Shown piece after piece: positions 47,012-54,246 of a stretch of 64,000 bases of DNA. The notes beneath the pieces were generated by a model. It ran no database searches and was not told where the DNA came from. It was given only the letters and a program-made list of their open reading frames with translations. This DNA is from Halomonas ventosae. Its GTDB lineage: Bacteria > Pseudomonadota > Gammaproteobacteria > Pseudomonadales > Halomonadaceae. The position numbers were made by a program, and so were the translations under genes. The stretch is taken from the NCBI RefSeq assembly GCF_004363555.1, contig NZ_SNZJ01000007.1, positions 62,001-126,000 on the forward strand. The letters run 5' to 3'. Position 1 is the stretch's first letter; every line of letters starts with the position of its first letter.

Positions 47012-48174
47012 GGGTTCTGATTGTTGATGATGATGTTGAACGATCAAATAAAATGAAGGTCTTCATCAAAGAAGCCAGTGAATTTGTTGATGAGGTTTTC
47101 GAGGTTATTTCGACAAGTGAAGCTAAAGAGGCTTTGAAAAGGACATACATAGATGTTCTTATCTTGGATGTCGTCCTTCCTTATAGGCCTGGTGGAAAAG
47201 CCGCTGCAAGTAATGGGCTTAACTTTCTTGAGATGGTTTTCACATCGCCGTTTATAAGGAAGCCTGAAAAGATTATTGGGATAACAGGGCATCTTGATGA
47301 TATTGCAAATTTCAAAGAAAAATTTGAAGAGAAGTGCTTGACTGTTATGGAGGTTTTTCCTGGCGGTGAGTCGTGGAAAAGAAAGTTAGGTGGAGCTTTA
47401 GCTCATACTGCAGATTCAAAGATCTCTAGGGTGGTATCTGAAAGAGATGTGGTTGTTGTCACGGTCCACGGGATAAGAACTTTTGGTAGTTGGCAAGACA
47501 GGCTGAAGAGATTGATAAACTCACATGTTGGCTTTGTGGATTATAACAGTTATAAGTATGGTTTCTTTTCTTTGTTTTCTTTTTGTGTTCCTTTTCTGAG
47601 GGATAGGGAAGTTAGAGTTTTAAAAGGAAAGTTATCTGATTTGATTTCTTCTGGGAAAGATGTCTATATATTTAGCCACAGCTTTGGTACATATTTGGTT
47701 GCAATGTCATTGAGAGGGCTGGTTGAGGATAAAAATGTTGAGAGCTTAAGAAGAGTTGTTCTTTCGGGTTCCGTGTTAAAAAGAAACTTTGATTGGAGTT
47801 TTTTGGCTGGTTGTGAAAATTGTCAAGTGGTTAATGATTGTGGTGACAGCGATAGTGTGCTTCTACTAAGTGAGGCTATTGTGGTTGGTACGGGAATGGC
47901 CGGAAGAAGCGGGTTTAAAGGGTTTGAAAATAAAAAAGTGGTTAATAGGTTTTTTCAAGGAGGTCATAGCTTTTATTTTGATGGTGATGATTTCATGAAG
48001 AGGTTTTGGGTGCCAATGTTAGAGAGCGAGAATCCTGTAGAAAGCTATGATGATAGGAGGTATAAGGTTTTTAAGAATGACTTTGTTGACCAAGTTGTCA
48101 TTGCTTTAGGACAGGTGAAGTGTGCCGTTTATTTCTCGGCGGTTATTTTCGTTGCGTTTCTTATCTACATGTAG
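47008..48174 (+). CDS. dtcC: Receiver-alpha/beta hydrolase fusion with C-terminal membrane helix (Detocs effector)
   Basis: A 388-residue effector. The receiver domain (1 to about 125) has VLIVDDD, phosphoacceptor Asp54 in VLILDVVLP and GITGH as switch; its post-Asp loop is long and Gly/Ala-rich, as in the adjacent receiver. Residues about 147-335 are an alpha/beta hydrolase: oxyanion HG in VVVVTVHGIRTFGSW, nucleophile elbow IFSHSFGTYL with Ser225, acid Asp280 or Asp282 in NDCGDSDSV, and His320 in QGGHSFYF. The end (VKCAVYFSAVIFVAFLIYM, about 370-388) is a transmembrane helix, suggesting a lipase or esterase acting at the inner membrane once phosphorylated. Known Detocs effectors include a nucleosidase that destroys ATP; hydrolase variants are recalled as a separate subtype. 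Substrate unknown. Confidence 0.75.
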   Translation: MRVLIVDDDVERSNKMKVFIKEASEFVDEVFEVISTSEAKEALKRTYIDVLILDVVLPYRPGGKAAASNGLNFLEMVFTSPFIRKPEKIIGITGHLDDIANFKEKFEEKCLTVMEVFPGGESWKRKLGGALAHTADSKISRVVSERDVVVVTVHGIRTFGSWQDRLKRLINSHVGFVDYNSYKYGFFSLFSFCVPFLRDREVRVLKGKLSDLISSGKDVYIFSHSFGTYLVAMSLRGLVEDKNVESLRRVVLSGSVLKRNFDWSFLAGCENCQVVNDCGDSDSVLLLSEAIVVGTGMAGRSGFKGFENKKVVNRFFQGGHSFYFDGDDFMKRFWVPMLESENPVESYDDRRYKVFKNDFVDQVVIALGQVKCAVYFSAVIFVAFLIYM

Positions 48175-48190
48175 TGGCCAAGGGCAGTCA

Positions 48191-48235
48191 GGGGGACAGA
48201 TCCTCATTATTGTTATTGTAGGACCATCGTCCCCC
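48191..48235. repeat. REP-like inverted repeat at the island's right edge
   Basis: GGGGGAC (48191-48197) is complementary to GTCCCCC (48229-48235). The left end reads GGGGGACAGATCCTCATTAT, a motif resembling the one at 50497-50519 (GGGGACAGACCTTATT). Each copy lies 55-75 bases upstream of a VOC-gene copy. Such motifs are often REP elements mobilised by RAYT transposases; none is in the window. Confidence 0.4.
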
Positions 48236-48337
48236 CTCGCTCGTGGTTGCGTTTTCAAAAATGGGCTGATCCCTTGGCACTGAGTCTCGTTAGCCCGCTA
48301 TGGTGATCGATAGGGCACAGCCCGGGAGGGAATCGCG

Positions 48338-48607
48338 ATGGAACAGAGCATGAGTCTGATCACCCTGGGCGTCAGCGATTTGGCGCGGGCGCGGCGCTTC
48401 TATGAGGGGCTGGGCTGGCAGGCGGGCATGACGGTGGATGACGAGGTGGTCTTCTTCCAGCTCAACGGGCTGATCCTGTCGCTCTATCCTCGCGCCGCCC
48501 TGGCCCGTGATGCCAGCGTGGTCGACGCGGGGGGCTTTGCCGGCATCACCCTGGCCCACAACCCGGGCTTCCCCCTCGATGCCGAGGGCAATACCCGGCT
48601 CGGCTGA
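48338..48607 (+). pseudogene. VOC/glyoxalase-like gene, internally deleted copy
   Basis: Encodes 89 residues that match the intact gene at 50625-51047 (MEQ-MSLITLGV-DLARARRFYE) up to GITLAHN, then jump to GFPLDAEGNTRLG. The missing 50 codons, including the second half of the fold and its WEVAHN strand, lie between two TGGCCCACAAC repeats in the intact gene, so a slip or recombination between these repeats removed them in frame. The 70 bases upstream are also homologous to the intact copy's leader. The product would not fold as a VOC domain; treated as a pseudogene. Confidence 0.8.
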
Positions 48608-48651
48608 GCGATATTCCAGGGTCTGACTCTCATTCTGTGACCCACATTCTG

Positions 48652-48729
48652 CGCTGGGCGCACCTGCCCCATGAGCTGCTGGAGAAGGCCTTCAGCCGCA
48701 TCATCACCAGGATCACCGTCTTCAGCCGC
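48652..48729 (+). pseudogene. Displaced guaA 3' fragment
   Basis: Translates as RWAHLPHELLEKAFSRIITR and on to ITVFSR, aligning without gaps to [20 protein letters not shown]...ITGVSR at guaA 42895-42972; 66 of 78 bases are identical. The final 51 bases of guaA are not present here. It is the footprint expected from insertion of an island at guaA, now decayed, or from a partial duplication. The following 240 bases (48730-48971) contain nothing I can identify. Confidence 0.75.
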
Positions 48730-48971
48730 CCGACAGTGCCGTGTAACGCGTATGCCTCCTCCAGTGGCGACAGACATGACTCGCCCAGGAGGTTGGGCCG
48801 GGGCGGTACCACGCGCATCCTTGCCGACCCAGTGGTGAAATGGGATGACCATGCCGATGTCATCGCAGGGGGCATGATGGCCAGGTATCCGGTCCGGCCC
48901 CTGCTGTAACCTGCCGCCAGGGGCACCTCCAGGTCACTGTAAGCATATACATGAGGCGAATGTCTAATTTC

Positions 48972-48993
48972 ATCATGAAACCGGTTTCATGAT
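48972..48993. promoter_or_regulatory. LacI-family operator 1 upstream of lamB
   Basis: A perfect 22-base palindrome whose core is ATGAAACCGGTTTCAT, extended by ATC and GAT at the ends. The TGAAACCGGTTTCA form with central CG is typical of LacI/GalR-family operators. It is 86 bases before the porin start. Confidence 0.7.
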
Positions 48994-49029
48994 CATCAGC
49001 AGGGCATTCCCTTGCGATACGTCAGCTCT

Positions 49030-49051
49030 CAAATGAAACCGCTTTCATTTG
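49030..49051. promoter_or_regulatory. LacI-family operator 2 upstream of lamB
   Basis: Arms CAAATGAAA and TTTCATTTG flank the centre CCGC (49030-49051), nearly the same half-site as operator 1. Centres are 58 bases apart, allowing looping between two dimers. It lies 28 bases before the lamB ATG, so binding would block initiation or early elongation. The regulator gene is not in the window. Confidence 0.7.
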
Positions 49052-49078
49052 CGTGTGCTTCAACCTGGTGGAGTTACC

Positions 49079-50392
49079 ATGAAATTAACAAAAATGTCTC
49101 TCGCGTTTCTCGCCGTGTCGGCGGGCATGACTTCCGTGCCGACCTACGCAGAGAAGTCGGAGGGATTCGAATTCCACGGCTACTTTCGAGCAGGCGTTCT
49201 GCTTGAGGCGAATGATGATTTCAAGCGCTCAAAGTTTCCCGCCTCGAAGGAGCGGTTGGGGCGGCTGGGTATCGAGTCGGATAATCACTTTGAGCTGGCC
49301 CTGCAAAAGAATTTCGAAAACGACAGGGGCCAGCAGGTTCGCATCAAGACGCGAGCCGGAGCAGATAATTCGCAATATGCCACCAACCAGCTGGGTGCCA
49401 ATGCCGACGCGGCAAACAGCGAGATCGGCATGATCGAGACCTTTGTCGAGTTCGATGGCTATACCGAGACCGGCACCGTCTGGGGCGGTAAGCGGTTCTA
49501 TGGCAAGGATAACTACATCTTCATGACCGACTTCTTCTACACCGACATGTCGGGCACGGGCGCGGGTGTGGAAGGGATCGAGCTGGGTGGCAACAAGTGG
49601 GACTTCGCCTATATCGCCAGCGATGACTCCGGGGACACGGGGTTCTGGGGAGACAGCAACAACATCATGAATGCAGTCCATGTTGGCGTTGACCTGGACG
49701 GTGTCGAATTGCACGCCATGGCCAAGTACCTGCCCGATAACATCGTCGAAGAAGACGGTGTGGCCAACGAGTACGCCTCAAGTGGCTATGATCTTACTGC
49801 CATCGTCCATTCCGAGAGTGTCTATGGCCTGTCCGAAAAGGGATTTACCAAGTACATCGGCCAGGTGGGTCAAGGGCTGGGGTCCGGACAGTTGCTGGGT
49901 GGCACGCTGACAACGTACAACACCTACGCGCCGGGCAGTAACGTGACAGGCAACAAGATAACCGGAACCGACTGCGGCACCTCATGCGTGAAAGCGGTGG
50001 AAAGCGGTGATATGTCCGCGCGTGCGCTGGTCTGGGGTGGGTACTTCTTCGATAACGGTGTCAGCGTGTTCCATTCCCTGCAGGGGCAATATAACGACAA
50101 GGAGGATGGAAGCACGGACAGCTGGGCATCGGCGATGGTTCGTCCCACGTTTCCCATCAGCGACAACCTGGATTTTGTCACGGAAGCCGGCTATCAGTAT
50201 AACCGCGAAAAAGATGCTTCAGGTGTCAAATCGACCAGTTACGATTACAAGCTGACGGTAGGGCCCAAGCTTAAAGTCGACACCGGTTTCGGTCCGACGC
50301 CGGAGATTCGTTTCCTCGCCACCTATCTGGATGGTGATCAGCGCGACGAGAGCGACATCCTCGTGGGTGTTCAAGCCGACATGTGGTGGTAA
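49079..50392 (+). CDS. lamB: LamB-type maltoporin (carbohydrate-selective outer membrane porin)
   Basis: A 437-residue outer membrane beta-barrel. The signal peptide is MKLTKMSLAFLAVSAGMTSV with cleavage after PTYA. LamB landmarks are GFEFHGYFRAGV at the first strand, VEFDGYTETGTVWGGKRFYG, DFFYTDMSGTGAGVEGIELG, and an aromatic C-terminus ending MWW for BAM recognition. It should admit malto- or other oligosaccharides. GGTGGAG at 49067-49073 precedes the ATG. Two LacI-type operators control it and a strong terminator follows, so it is monocistronic. The usual maltose transport genes are absent nearby. Confidence 0.9.
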   Translation: MKLTKMSLAFLAVSAGMTSVPTYAEKSEGFEFHGYFRAGVLLEANDDFKRSKFPASKERLGRLGIESDNHFELALQKNFENDRGQQVRIKTRAGADNSQYATNQLGANADAANSEIGMIETFVEFDGYTETGTVWGGKRFYGKDNYIFMTDFFYTDMSGTGAGVEGIELGGNKWDFAYIASDDSGDTGFWGDSNNIMNAVHVGVDLDGVELHAMAKYLPDNIVEEDGVANEYASSGYDLTAIVHSESVYGLSEKGFTKYIGQVGQGLGSGQLLGGTLTTYNTYAPGSNVTGNKITGTDCGTSCVKAVESGDMSARALVWGGYFFDNGVSVFHSLQGQYNDKEDGSTDSWASAMVRPTFPISDNLDFVTEAGYQYNREKDASGVKSTSYDYKLTVGPKLKVDTGFGPTPEIRFLATYLDGDQRDESDILVGVQADMWW

Positions 50393-50426
50393 CCATGTAC
50401 TGAAGTGATATCCACCTCGCTGCCAT

Positions 50427-50456
50427 GGAGCCTGCTTGCAAGCAGGCTCCTTTTTT
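50427..50456 (+). terminator. Rho-independent terminator of lamB
   Basis: GGAGCCTGCTTG and CAAGCAGGCTCC form a perfect 24-base palindrome (50427-50450) followed by six T's. Confidence 0.93.
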
Positions 50457-50496
50457 CGACCCGGCAGATGGCTTGGCCCCTGATTCTTAGGGCAAC

Positions 50497-50519
50497 CGGG
50501 GACAGACCTTATTCCTGTC
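50497..50519. repeat. REP-like motif, second copy
   Basis: CGGGGACAGACCTTATTCCT, with GACAG (50501-50505) and CTGTC (50515-50519) able to pair. It resembles the element at 48191-48235 and, like it, stands just upstream of a VOC-gene copy. Confidence 0.35.
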
Positions 50520-50624
50520 TCGAAAAAGCCACCGTCGCATAGGCTGAATGTGCTGACCCCGTGGCCCTGAATCTCGTCTGCCCGCTATGTTGATTGATAG
50601 GACACAGGTCGGGAGGTAATCGCG

Positions 50625-51047
50625 ATGGAACAACGCATCAGTCTGATCACCCTGGGCGTCGGCGACTTGGCGCGGGCGCGGCGCTTCTATGAGGCACTGG
50701 GCTGGCAGGCGGGCATGGTGGTGGACGACGAGGTGGTCTTCTTCCAGCTCAACGGGCTGATCCTGTCGCTCTATTCTCGCGCGGCCCTGGCCCGTGATGC
50801 CGGCGTGGTGGACGAGGGCAGCGGTTTCGCCGGCATTACCCTGGCCCACAACGTGCGTTCGGAGCCCGAGGTGGATGCGGTGCTGAGCGAGGCCGAGCGC
50901 GCCGGCGGGCGGGTCGTCAAGCCGGCCAGCCGGGCAGAGTGGGGTGGCTACTCCGGCTATTTCGCCGACCCCGACGGCCACCTCTGGGAGGTGGCCCACA
51001 ACGCGGGCTTCCCCATCGATGCCCAGGGCAATACCCTGCTTGGCTGA
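50625..51047 (+). CDS. VOC/glyoxalase-fold protein (intact copy)
   Basis: A 140-residue protein of the vicinal oxygen chelate superfamily. It has the two beta-alpha-beta-beta-beta modules: MEQRISLITLGVGDLARARR FYE... and ITLAHNVRSEPEVDAVLSEA ...SGYFADPDGHLWEVAHN, where the PDGHLWEV Glu is a typical metal ligand. The substrate cannot be told; lyase-, dioxygenase- and resistance-type members look alike. GGGAGG precedes the ATG. Broken relatives lie at 48338-48607 and 51631-51713. Confidence 0.85.
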   Translation: MEQRISLITLGVGDLARARRFYEALGWQAGMVVDDEVVFFQLNGLILSLYSRAALARDAGVVDEGSGFAGITLAHNVRSEPEVDAVLSEAERAGGRVVKPASRAEWGGYSGYFADPDGHLWEVAHNAGFPIDAQGNTLLG

Positions 51048-51160
51048 TCGAAGCCTTCCTGTGTCACCGCTGGAGCGAGGCTTGCGGGGCGCCTGGCCCT
51101 GTGCATCGTCTCCGAGGGCGCGACTACACTGAAAGGCACAGCCACAGCAGGGAGGACGCC

Positions 51161-51607
51161 ATGAGCACTCGCCTGTTACGAGGGTTGATGGCCGGGTTCG
51201 CGGCCACCCTGGTCATCTCCTTGATCCTGATTCTGCGCCTGGCGGCGGGCATTATCCCCTGGTACGACCCCATCGAGGTCATGAACCTGGCCGCCCAGGA
51301 CCTGCTCGGCGCGCCGGACAGCCGTTTGCTGGCCTGGGGCATCCATTTCGTGGTGGGCACGCTGATCTGGGGGCTGCTGTTTGCGCTGCTGGTCCCCTAT
51401 CTCCCGGGCCGCACCCCCACCCGGCGGGGCCTGGAGTTCGGCGTGGGCAGCTGGCTGGTGGTGATGGTCACGGTCTTCCCCCTGGCGGGCTCCGGCCTGT
51501 TCGGCCTGGGCTTCGGGCTGGTGGCCCCCCTTTCCATGCTGATCGCCCATCTCATCTTCGGCGCGGTGATCGGGGCCGTCTATGGCTGGGGGAAAGGCGT
51601 GGTCTAG
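51161..51607 (+). CDS. Small multi-helix membrane protein (DUF6789-like)
   Basis: A 148-residue protein with four likely membrane helices: about 7-30 (LMAGFAATLVISLILILRLA), 57-80, 93-115 and 119-142. It has a conserved-looking WYDPIEVMNLAAQDLLGAPD loop after helix 1. GGGAGG before the ATG at 51161 defines the start. The resemblance to the DUF6789 family is from memory. No function is known. Confidence 0.75.
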   Translation: MSTRLLRGLMAGFAATLVISLILILRLAAGIIPWYDPIEVMNLAAQDLLGAPDSRLLAWGIHFVVGTLIWGLLFALLVPYLPGRTPTRRGLEFGVGSWLVVMVTVFPLAGSGLFGLGFGLVAPLSMLIAHLIFGAVIGAVYGWGKGVV

Positions 51608-51630
51608 CTCCGGAGTAGGCCACCACGTTG

Positions 51631-51713
51631 CCGAGCCCGACGGCCACCCCTGGGAGGTGGCCCCCAACCCGGGGCTTCCCATCGATGCCGAAGGCGATAC
51701 CCGGCTCGGCTGA
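51631..51713 (+). pseudogene. VOC/glyoxalase gene fragment (3' end only)
   Basis: Reads (P)DGHPWEVAPNPGLPIDAEGD TRLG and a stop, closely matching the last 27 residues of the intact VOC gene at 50625-51047 (PDGHLWEVAHN, then GFPIDAQGNTLLG). No start or 5' part is present. It is a third remnant of the same gene in 3.4 kb. Confidence 0.75.
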
Positions 51714-51814
51714 GCGGGGCAGGGCGCCGGCCGTTGCCTGGGGCCACCGTGCCTCGAGGGGCGGCCGGGAAGCCTCCTTCGTCTAGTCTGGTAGGGGGCG
51801 AGGAGGAGGCGACG

Positions 51815-52570
51815 ATGCTCAAGGCGATACTGTTCGATATCAGTGGCGTGCTGAGCGAGGATGGCGAGGCCCTGCCGGGTGCCGTGGAGGCGGTGGCGCG
51901 GCTGCAGGCGAGCGGGATGGCGCTGCGCTTTCTCACCAATACCTCGCGCAAGACCTCGGCGGCGGTCTGCGAGGAGCTCCAGCGGCTGGGCTTCGCCGTC
52001 GAGCCGGCACAGGTGTTCACCGCCCCGGGGGCGATTCGTCGCTATCTGGAGCGACATCGGCTCTACCCCTACCTGCTGATCCACGAGAAGCTCGAGCCGG
52101 AGTTCGCCGACCTGCCCCGGGGAGAACCCAACGCCGTGGTACTCGGCGATGCCGAGCAACGCCTGGACTATGCCCACCTCGACGAGGCCTTCCGCCTGTT
52201 GCTGGAGGGGGCGCCGCTGCTCGCCGTGGGCACCAATCGCTACTTCCGTCAGGCGGGCACGCTGCACCTGGATGCGGGGCCCTTCGTGCGTGCCCTTGAG
52301 TACGCCGCCGGCGTCGAGGCGCGGGTGCTGGGCAAGCCCGCGGGCGATTTCTTCGATGCCGTGCTCGAGGAGGCCGGGGTGGCGCCCGGCGAGGCGCTGA
52401 TGGTGGGCGATGACGTGGAGTGCGACGTGGCCGCCGCCATGGCGGTCGGGCTGCAGGCGTGCCTGGTGCGCTCCGGCAAGTATCGCCCGGGCGACGAGGA
52501 AAAGGCGCCCGAGGCACGCTGCGAGGCGAGCCTCGCCGACCTGGTCGAGGCACTGCTGGCAACCCGGTAG
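51815..52570 (+). CDS. HAD-IIA phosphatase of the LHPP (phosphohistidine/phospholysine pyrophosphatase) type
   Basis: A 251-residue HAD hydrolase. Motif I is LFDISGVLSEDG, with Ser in place of the second Asp of DxD, exactly as in animal LHPP (LLDISGVL). Motif II is FLTNTSRKT, the cap region has PYLLIHEKLEPEF, and motif III/IV is GKPAGDFFDAVLEE...MVGDDVECDVAAAM. LHPP removes phosphate from histidine or lysine and from pyrophosphate; that activity is inferred by family. AGGAGGAG precedes the ATG at 51815. Confidence 0.83.
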   Translation: MLKAILFDISGVLSEDGEALPGAVEAVARLQASGMALRFLTNTSRKTSAAVCEELQRLGFAVEPAQVFTAPGAIRRYLERHRLYPYLLIHEKLEPEFADLPRGEPNAVVLGDAEQRLDYAHLDEAFRLLLEGAPLLAVGTNRYFRQAGTLHLDAGPFVRALEYAAGVEARVLGKPAGDFFDAVLEEAGVAPGEALMVGDDVECDVAAAMAVGLQACLVRSGKYRPGDEEKAPEARCEASLADLVEALLATR

Positions 52571-52692
52571 TCGCTGGCGCGCTAACCGGTTCCCTCCATG
52601 CCGTCTGGTGTCCTCCTGCGCGGCGCCATATGCTGGAGCCGCGCACCGGGCCGGCACGTTCGCTTGCCGGCAAGCCGCTCAGGAGATACGCC

Positions 52693-53163
52693 ATGGAACA
52701 CGAGGAGAGAAACGAGGGCCGTTCGCCGCGGCTGATGCACGACGAGCTCCCCAAGGAGCATGAAGACCCGCTGATCCGCAGGCTGCACCTCGTCATCCGC
52801 TTCGCCATCAAGATCCTGGCGGTGCTGATGGTGCTGGTGATCATCTGGGGCGTGCTGGACGTGGTCTACGTGCTCTACTCGCGCTTCATGGCACCGCCGG
52901 TGATGCTCTTCGAGGTCAGCGATATCTTCGTCATCTTCGGCGCCTTCATGGTGGTGCTGATCGCCGTGGAGATCTTCATCAACATCCGGCTCTACCTCGG
53001 CACCAATATCCTGCCCATCCGGCTGGTGATCGCCACGGCACTGATGGCGATCGCGCGGAAGGTGATCATCCTCGACACCGAGATCGTCACCGCGGAGGAG
53101 ATGCTGGCCATCGCGGCGGTGGTGCTGGCGCTCGGCGTGACGCACTGGCTGGTCGGCAAGTAG
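52693..53163 (+). CDS. psiE: PsiE family (phosphate-starvation-inducible) membrane protein
   Basis: A 156-residue protein with four helices (about 37-58, 73-96, 106-122, 134-153) and a charged cytoplasmic N-terminus. FAIKILAVLMVLVIIWGVLD, VSDIFVIFGAFMVVLIAVEI and the C-terminal LDTEIVTAEEMLAIAAVVLA match the PsiE family, which is PhoB-induced in E. coli and of unknown function. AGGAGA precedes the ATG at 52693. Confidence 0.85.
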   Translation: MEHEERNEGRSPRLMHDELPKEHEDPLIRRLHLVIRFAIKILAVLMVLVIIWGVLDVVYVLYSRFMAPPVMLFEVSDIFVIFGAFMVVLIAVEIFINIRLYLGTNILPIRLVIATALMAIARKVIILDTEIVTAEEMLAIAAVVLALGVTHWLVGK

Positions 53164-53246
53164 TTGCCGTGGCCTCGGGCCTGGAGGGCGAGCCCGGCGG
53201 GGTGCACCATGGGGAATGATGCCCCCACCACAGGAGATGCTTTCCC

Positions 53247-54080
53247 ATGACCGGTACCCTCTATCGACTCTCGGCCTTCACCCGTAACCCCGCCGGCGGC
53301 AACCCGGCCGGGGTATGGCTGGGGGAGGTGCTGCCCGATGCCGCTACCATGCAACGCATCGCGGCCGAGGTCGGCTATTCGGAGACGGCCTTCCTCGCCC
53401 CGGCGCAGGGCGAACGCCGCCGGGTGCGCTACTTCAGCCCCGAGGCCGAGGTGAGCTTCTGCGGCCATGCCACCGTGGCCGCCGGTGTGCAGCTGGGTCG
53501 CCTGGAAGGCGCCGGCACCTATCGGCTGGAGACCGCCGTCGGCGAGGTGCCGGTGACGGTCAGCCAGGTGGGCGACGAGTGGCGGGCCTCGCTGGAATCC
53601 GTGACGCCCGCCCATCGGCCGCCCGGGCCCGGCCTGGTGGACGAGGCCCTCGCCCTGCTGGGCTGGCGGGCCGAGGAGCTGGCGGCCGACCTGCCCCCGG
53701 CGCTGGCCTATGCGGGAGCCTGGCACCTGGTACTGGCAGTGGCGGACCGCGAGCGGCTCGCCACGCTGGACTACGATTTCGAGGCCCTGCGGGCGCTGAT
53801 GGCGCGCGAGGGCCTCACCACCCTGCAGCTCGTCTGGCGTGAGTCCGCCACGTGCTTTCACGCCCGCGATCCCTTCCCGGTGGGCGGGGTGGTGGAGGAT
53901 CCCGCCACCGGCGCCGCGGCCGCCGCCCTGGGCGGCTACTTGCGGGATGCCGGGCTCCTCCAGGCCCCTGCGCGGCTGACCATCCGCCAGGGCGAGGCGA
54001 TGGGACGCCCCAGCCAGCTGGAGGTGGAGATCCCCGCCTCCGGCGGCATCCGCGTGACCGGCACCGCGGTGGAGCTGTAA
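53247..54080 (+). CDS. PhzF family isomerase/epimerase
   Basis: A 277-residue protein with the diaminopimelate-epimerase-like double fold. Features are LSAFTRNPAGGNPAGVWLGE near the N-terminus, the catalytic-Glu region AEVGYSETAFL, YFSPEAEVSFCGHATVAAGV and the C-terminal EDPATGAAAAALGGYL. Outside phenazine clusters these proteins act as isomerases on unknown small molecules; no phenazine genes are nearby. AGGAGATG precedes the ATG. Confidence 0.9.
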   Translation: MTGTLYRLSAFTRNPAGGNPAGVWLGEVLPDAATMQRIAAEVGYSETAFLAPAQGERRRVRYFSPEAEVSFCGHATVAAGVQLGRLEGAGTYRLETAVGEVPVTVSQVGDEWRASLESVTPAHRPPGPGLVDEALALLGWRAEELAADLPPALAYAGAWHLVLAVADRERLATLDYDFEALRALMAREGLTTLQLVWRESATCFHARDPFPVGGVVEDPATGAAAAALGGYLRDAGLLQAPARLTIRQGEAMGRPSQLEVEIPASGGIRVTGTAVEL

Positions 54081-54246
54081 GCCTGTCTCCCGCGTCCCGC
54101 GTTGAGGGCCCGCGTTTCCCCGCCCGGAGCGGCCGGGTAGGCTGACAGCTGGCGCCCGCCGTCCGGGTGCACCACCCTTGAACGACGACCGTGCGGAGTC
54201 GTCTCCGCCCCCCTCCCGGCATCAACCCGATCAGGAGCCCGTCACC

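Larger units (their letters stand above)
43024..48729 (+). mobile_element. AT-rich defence island inserted downstream of guaA
   Basis: From about 43090 to 48180 the sequence is conspicuously AT-rich, with codon usage (AAA, ATA, TTA, GAT-rich) quite unlike the GC-rich genes on both sides, which shows recent acquisition. The left boundary is the guaA terminator. On the right lie a damaged VOC gene and then a diverged 78-base copy of the guaA 3' region (48652-48729, 66 of 78 bases identical). That copy is expected if an element integrated at guaA, bringing or leaving a second gene end. No integrase remains in the window, so the element is probably immobile now. Exact ends are uncertain. Confidence 0.6.

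Noticed and set aside
48637-48909. A 90-codon open frame starting MTHILRWAHLPHELLEK
   Set aside because: Its first part is the guaA remnant read in frame and the rest has no recognisable content; there is no credible ribosome-binding site.
43024-51713. Search for integrase, transposase or phage genes around the island
   Set aside because: None of the reading frames in or beside the AT-rich block resembles a recombinase; mobility is inferred only from composition and the guaA footprint.
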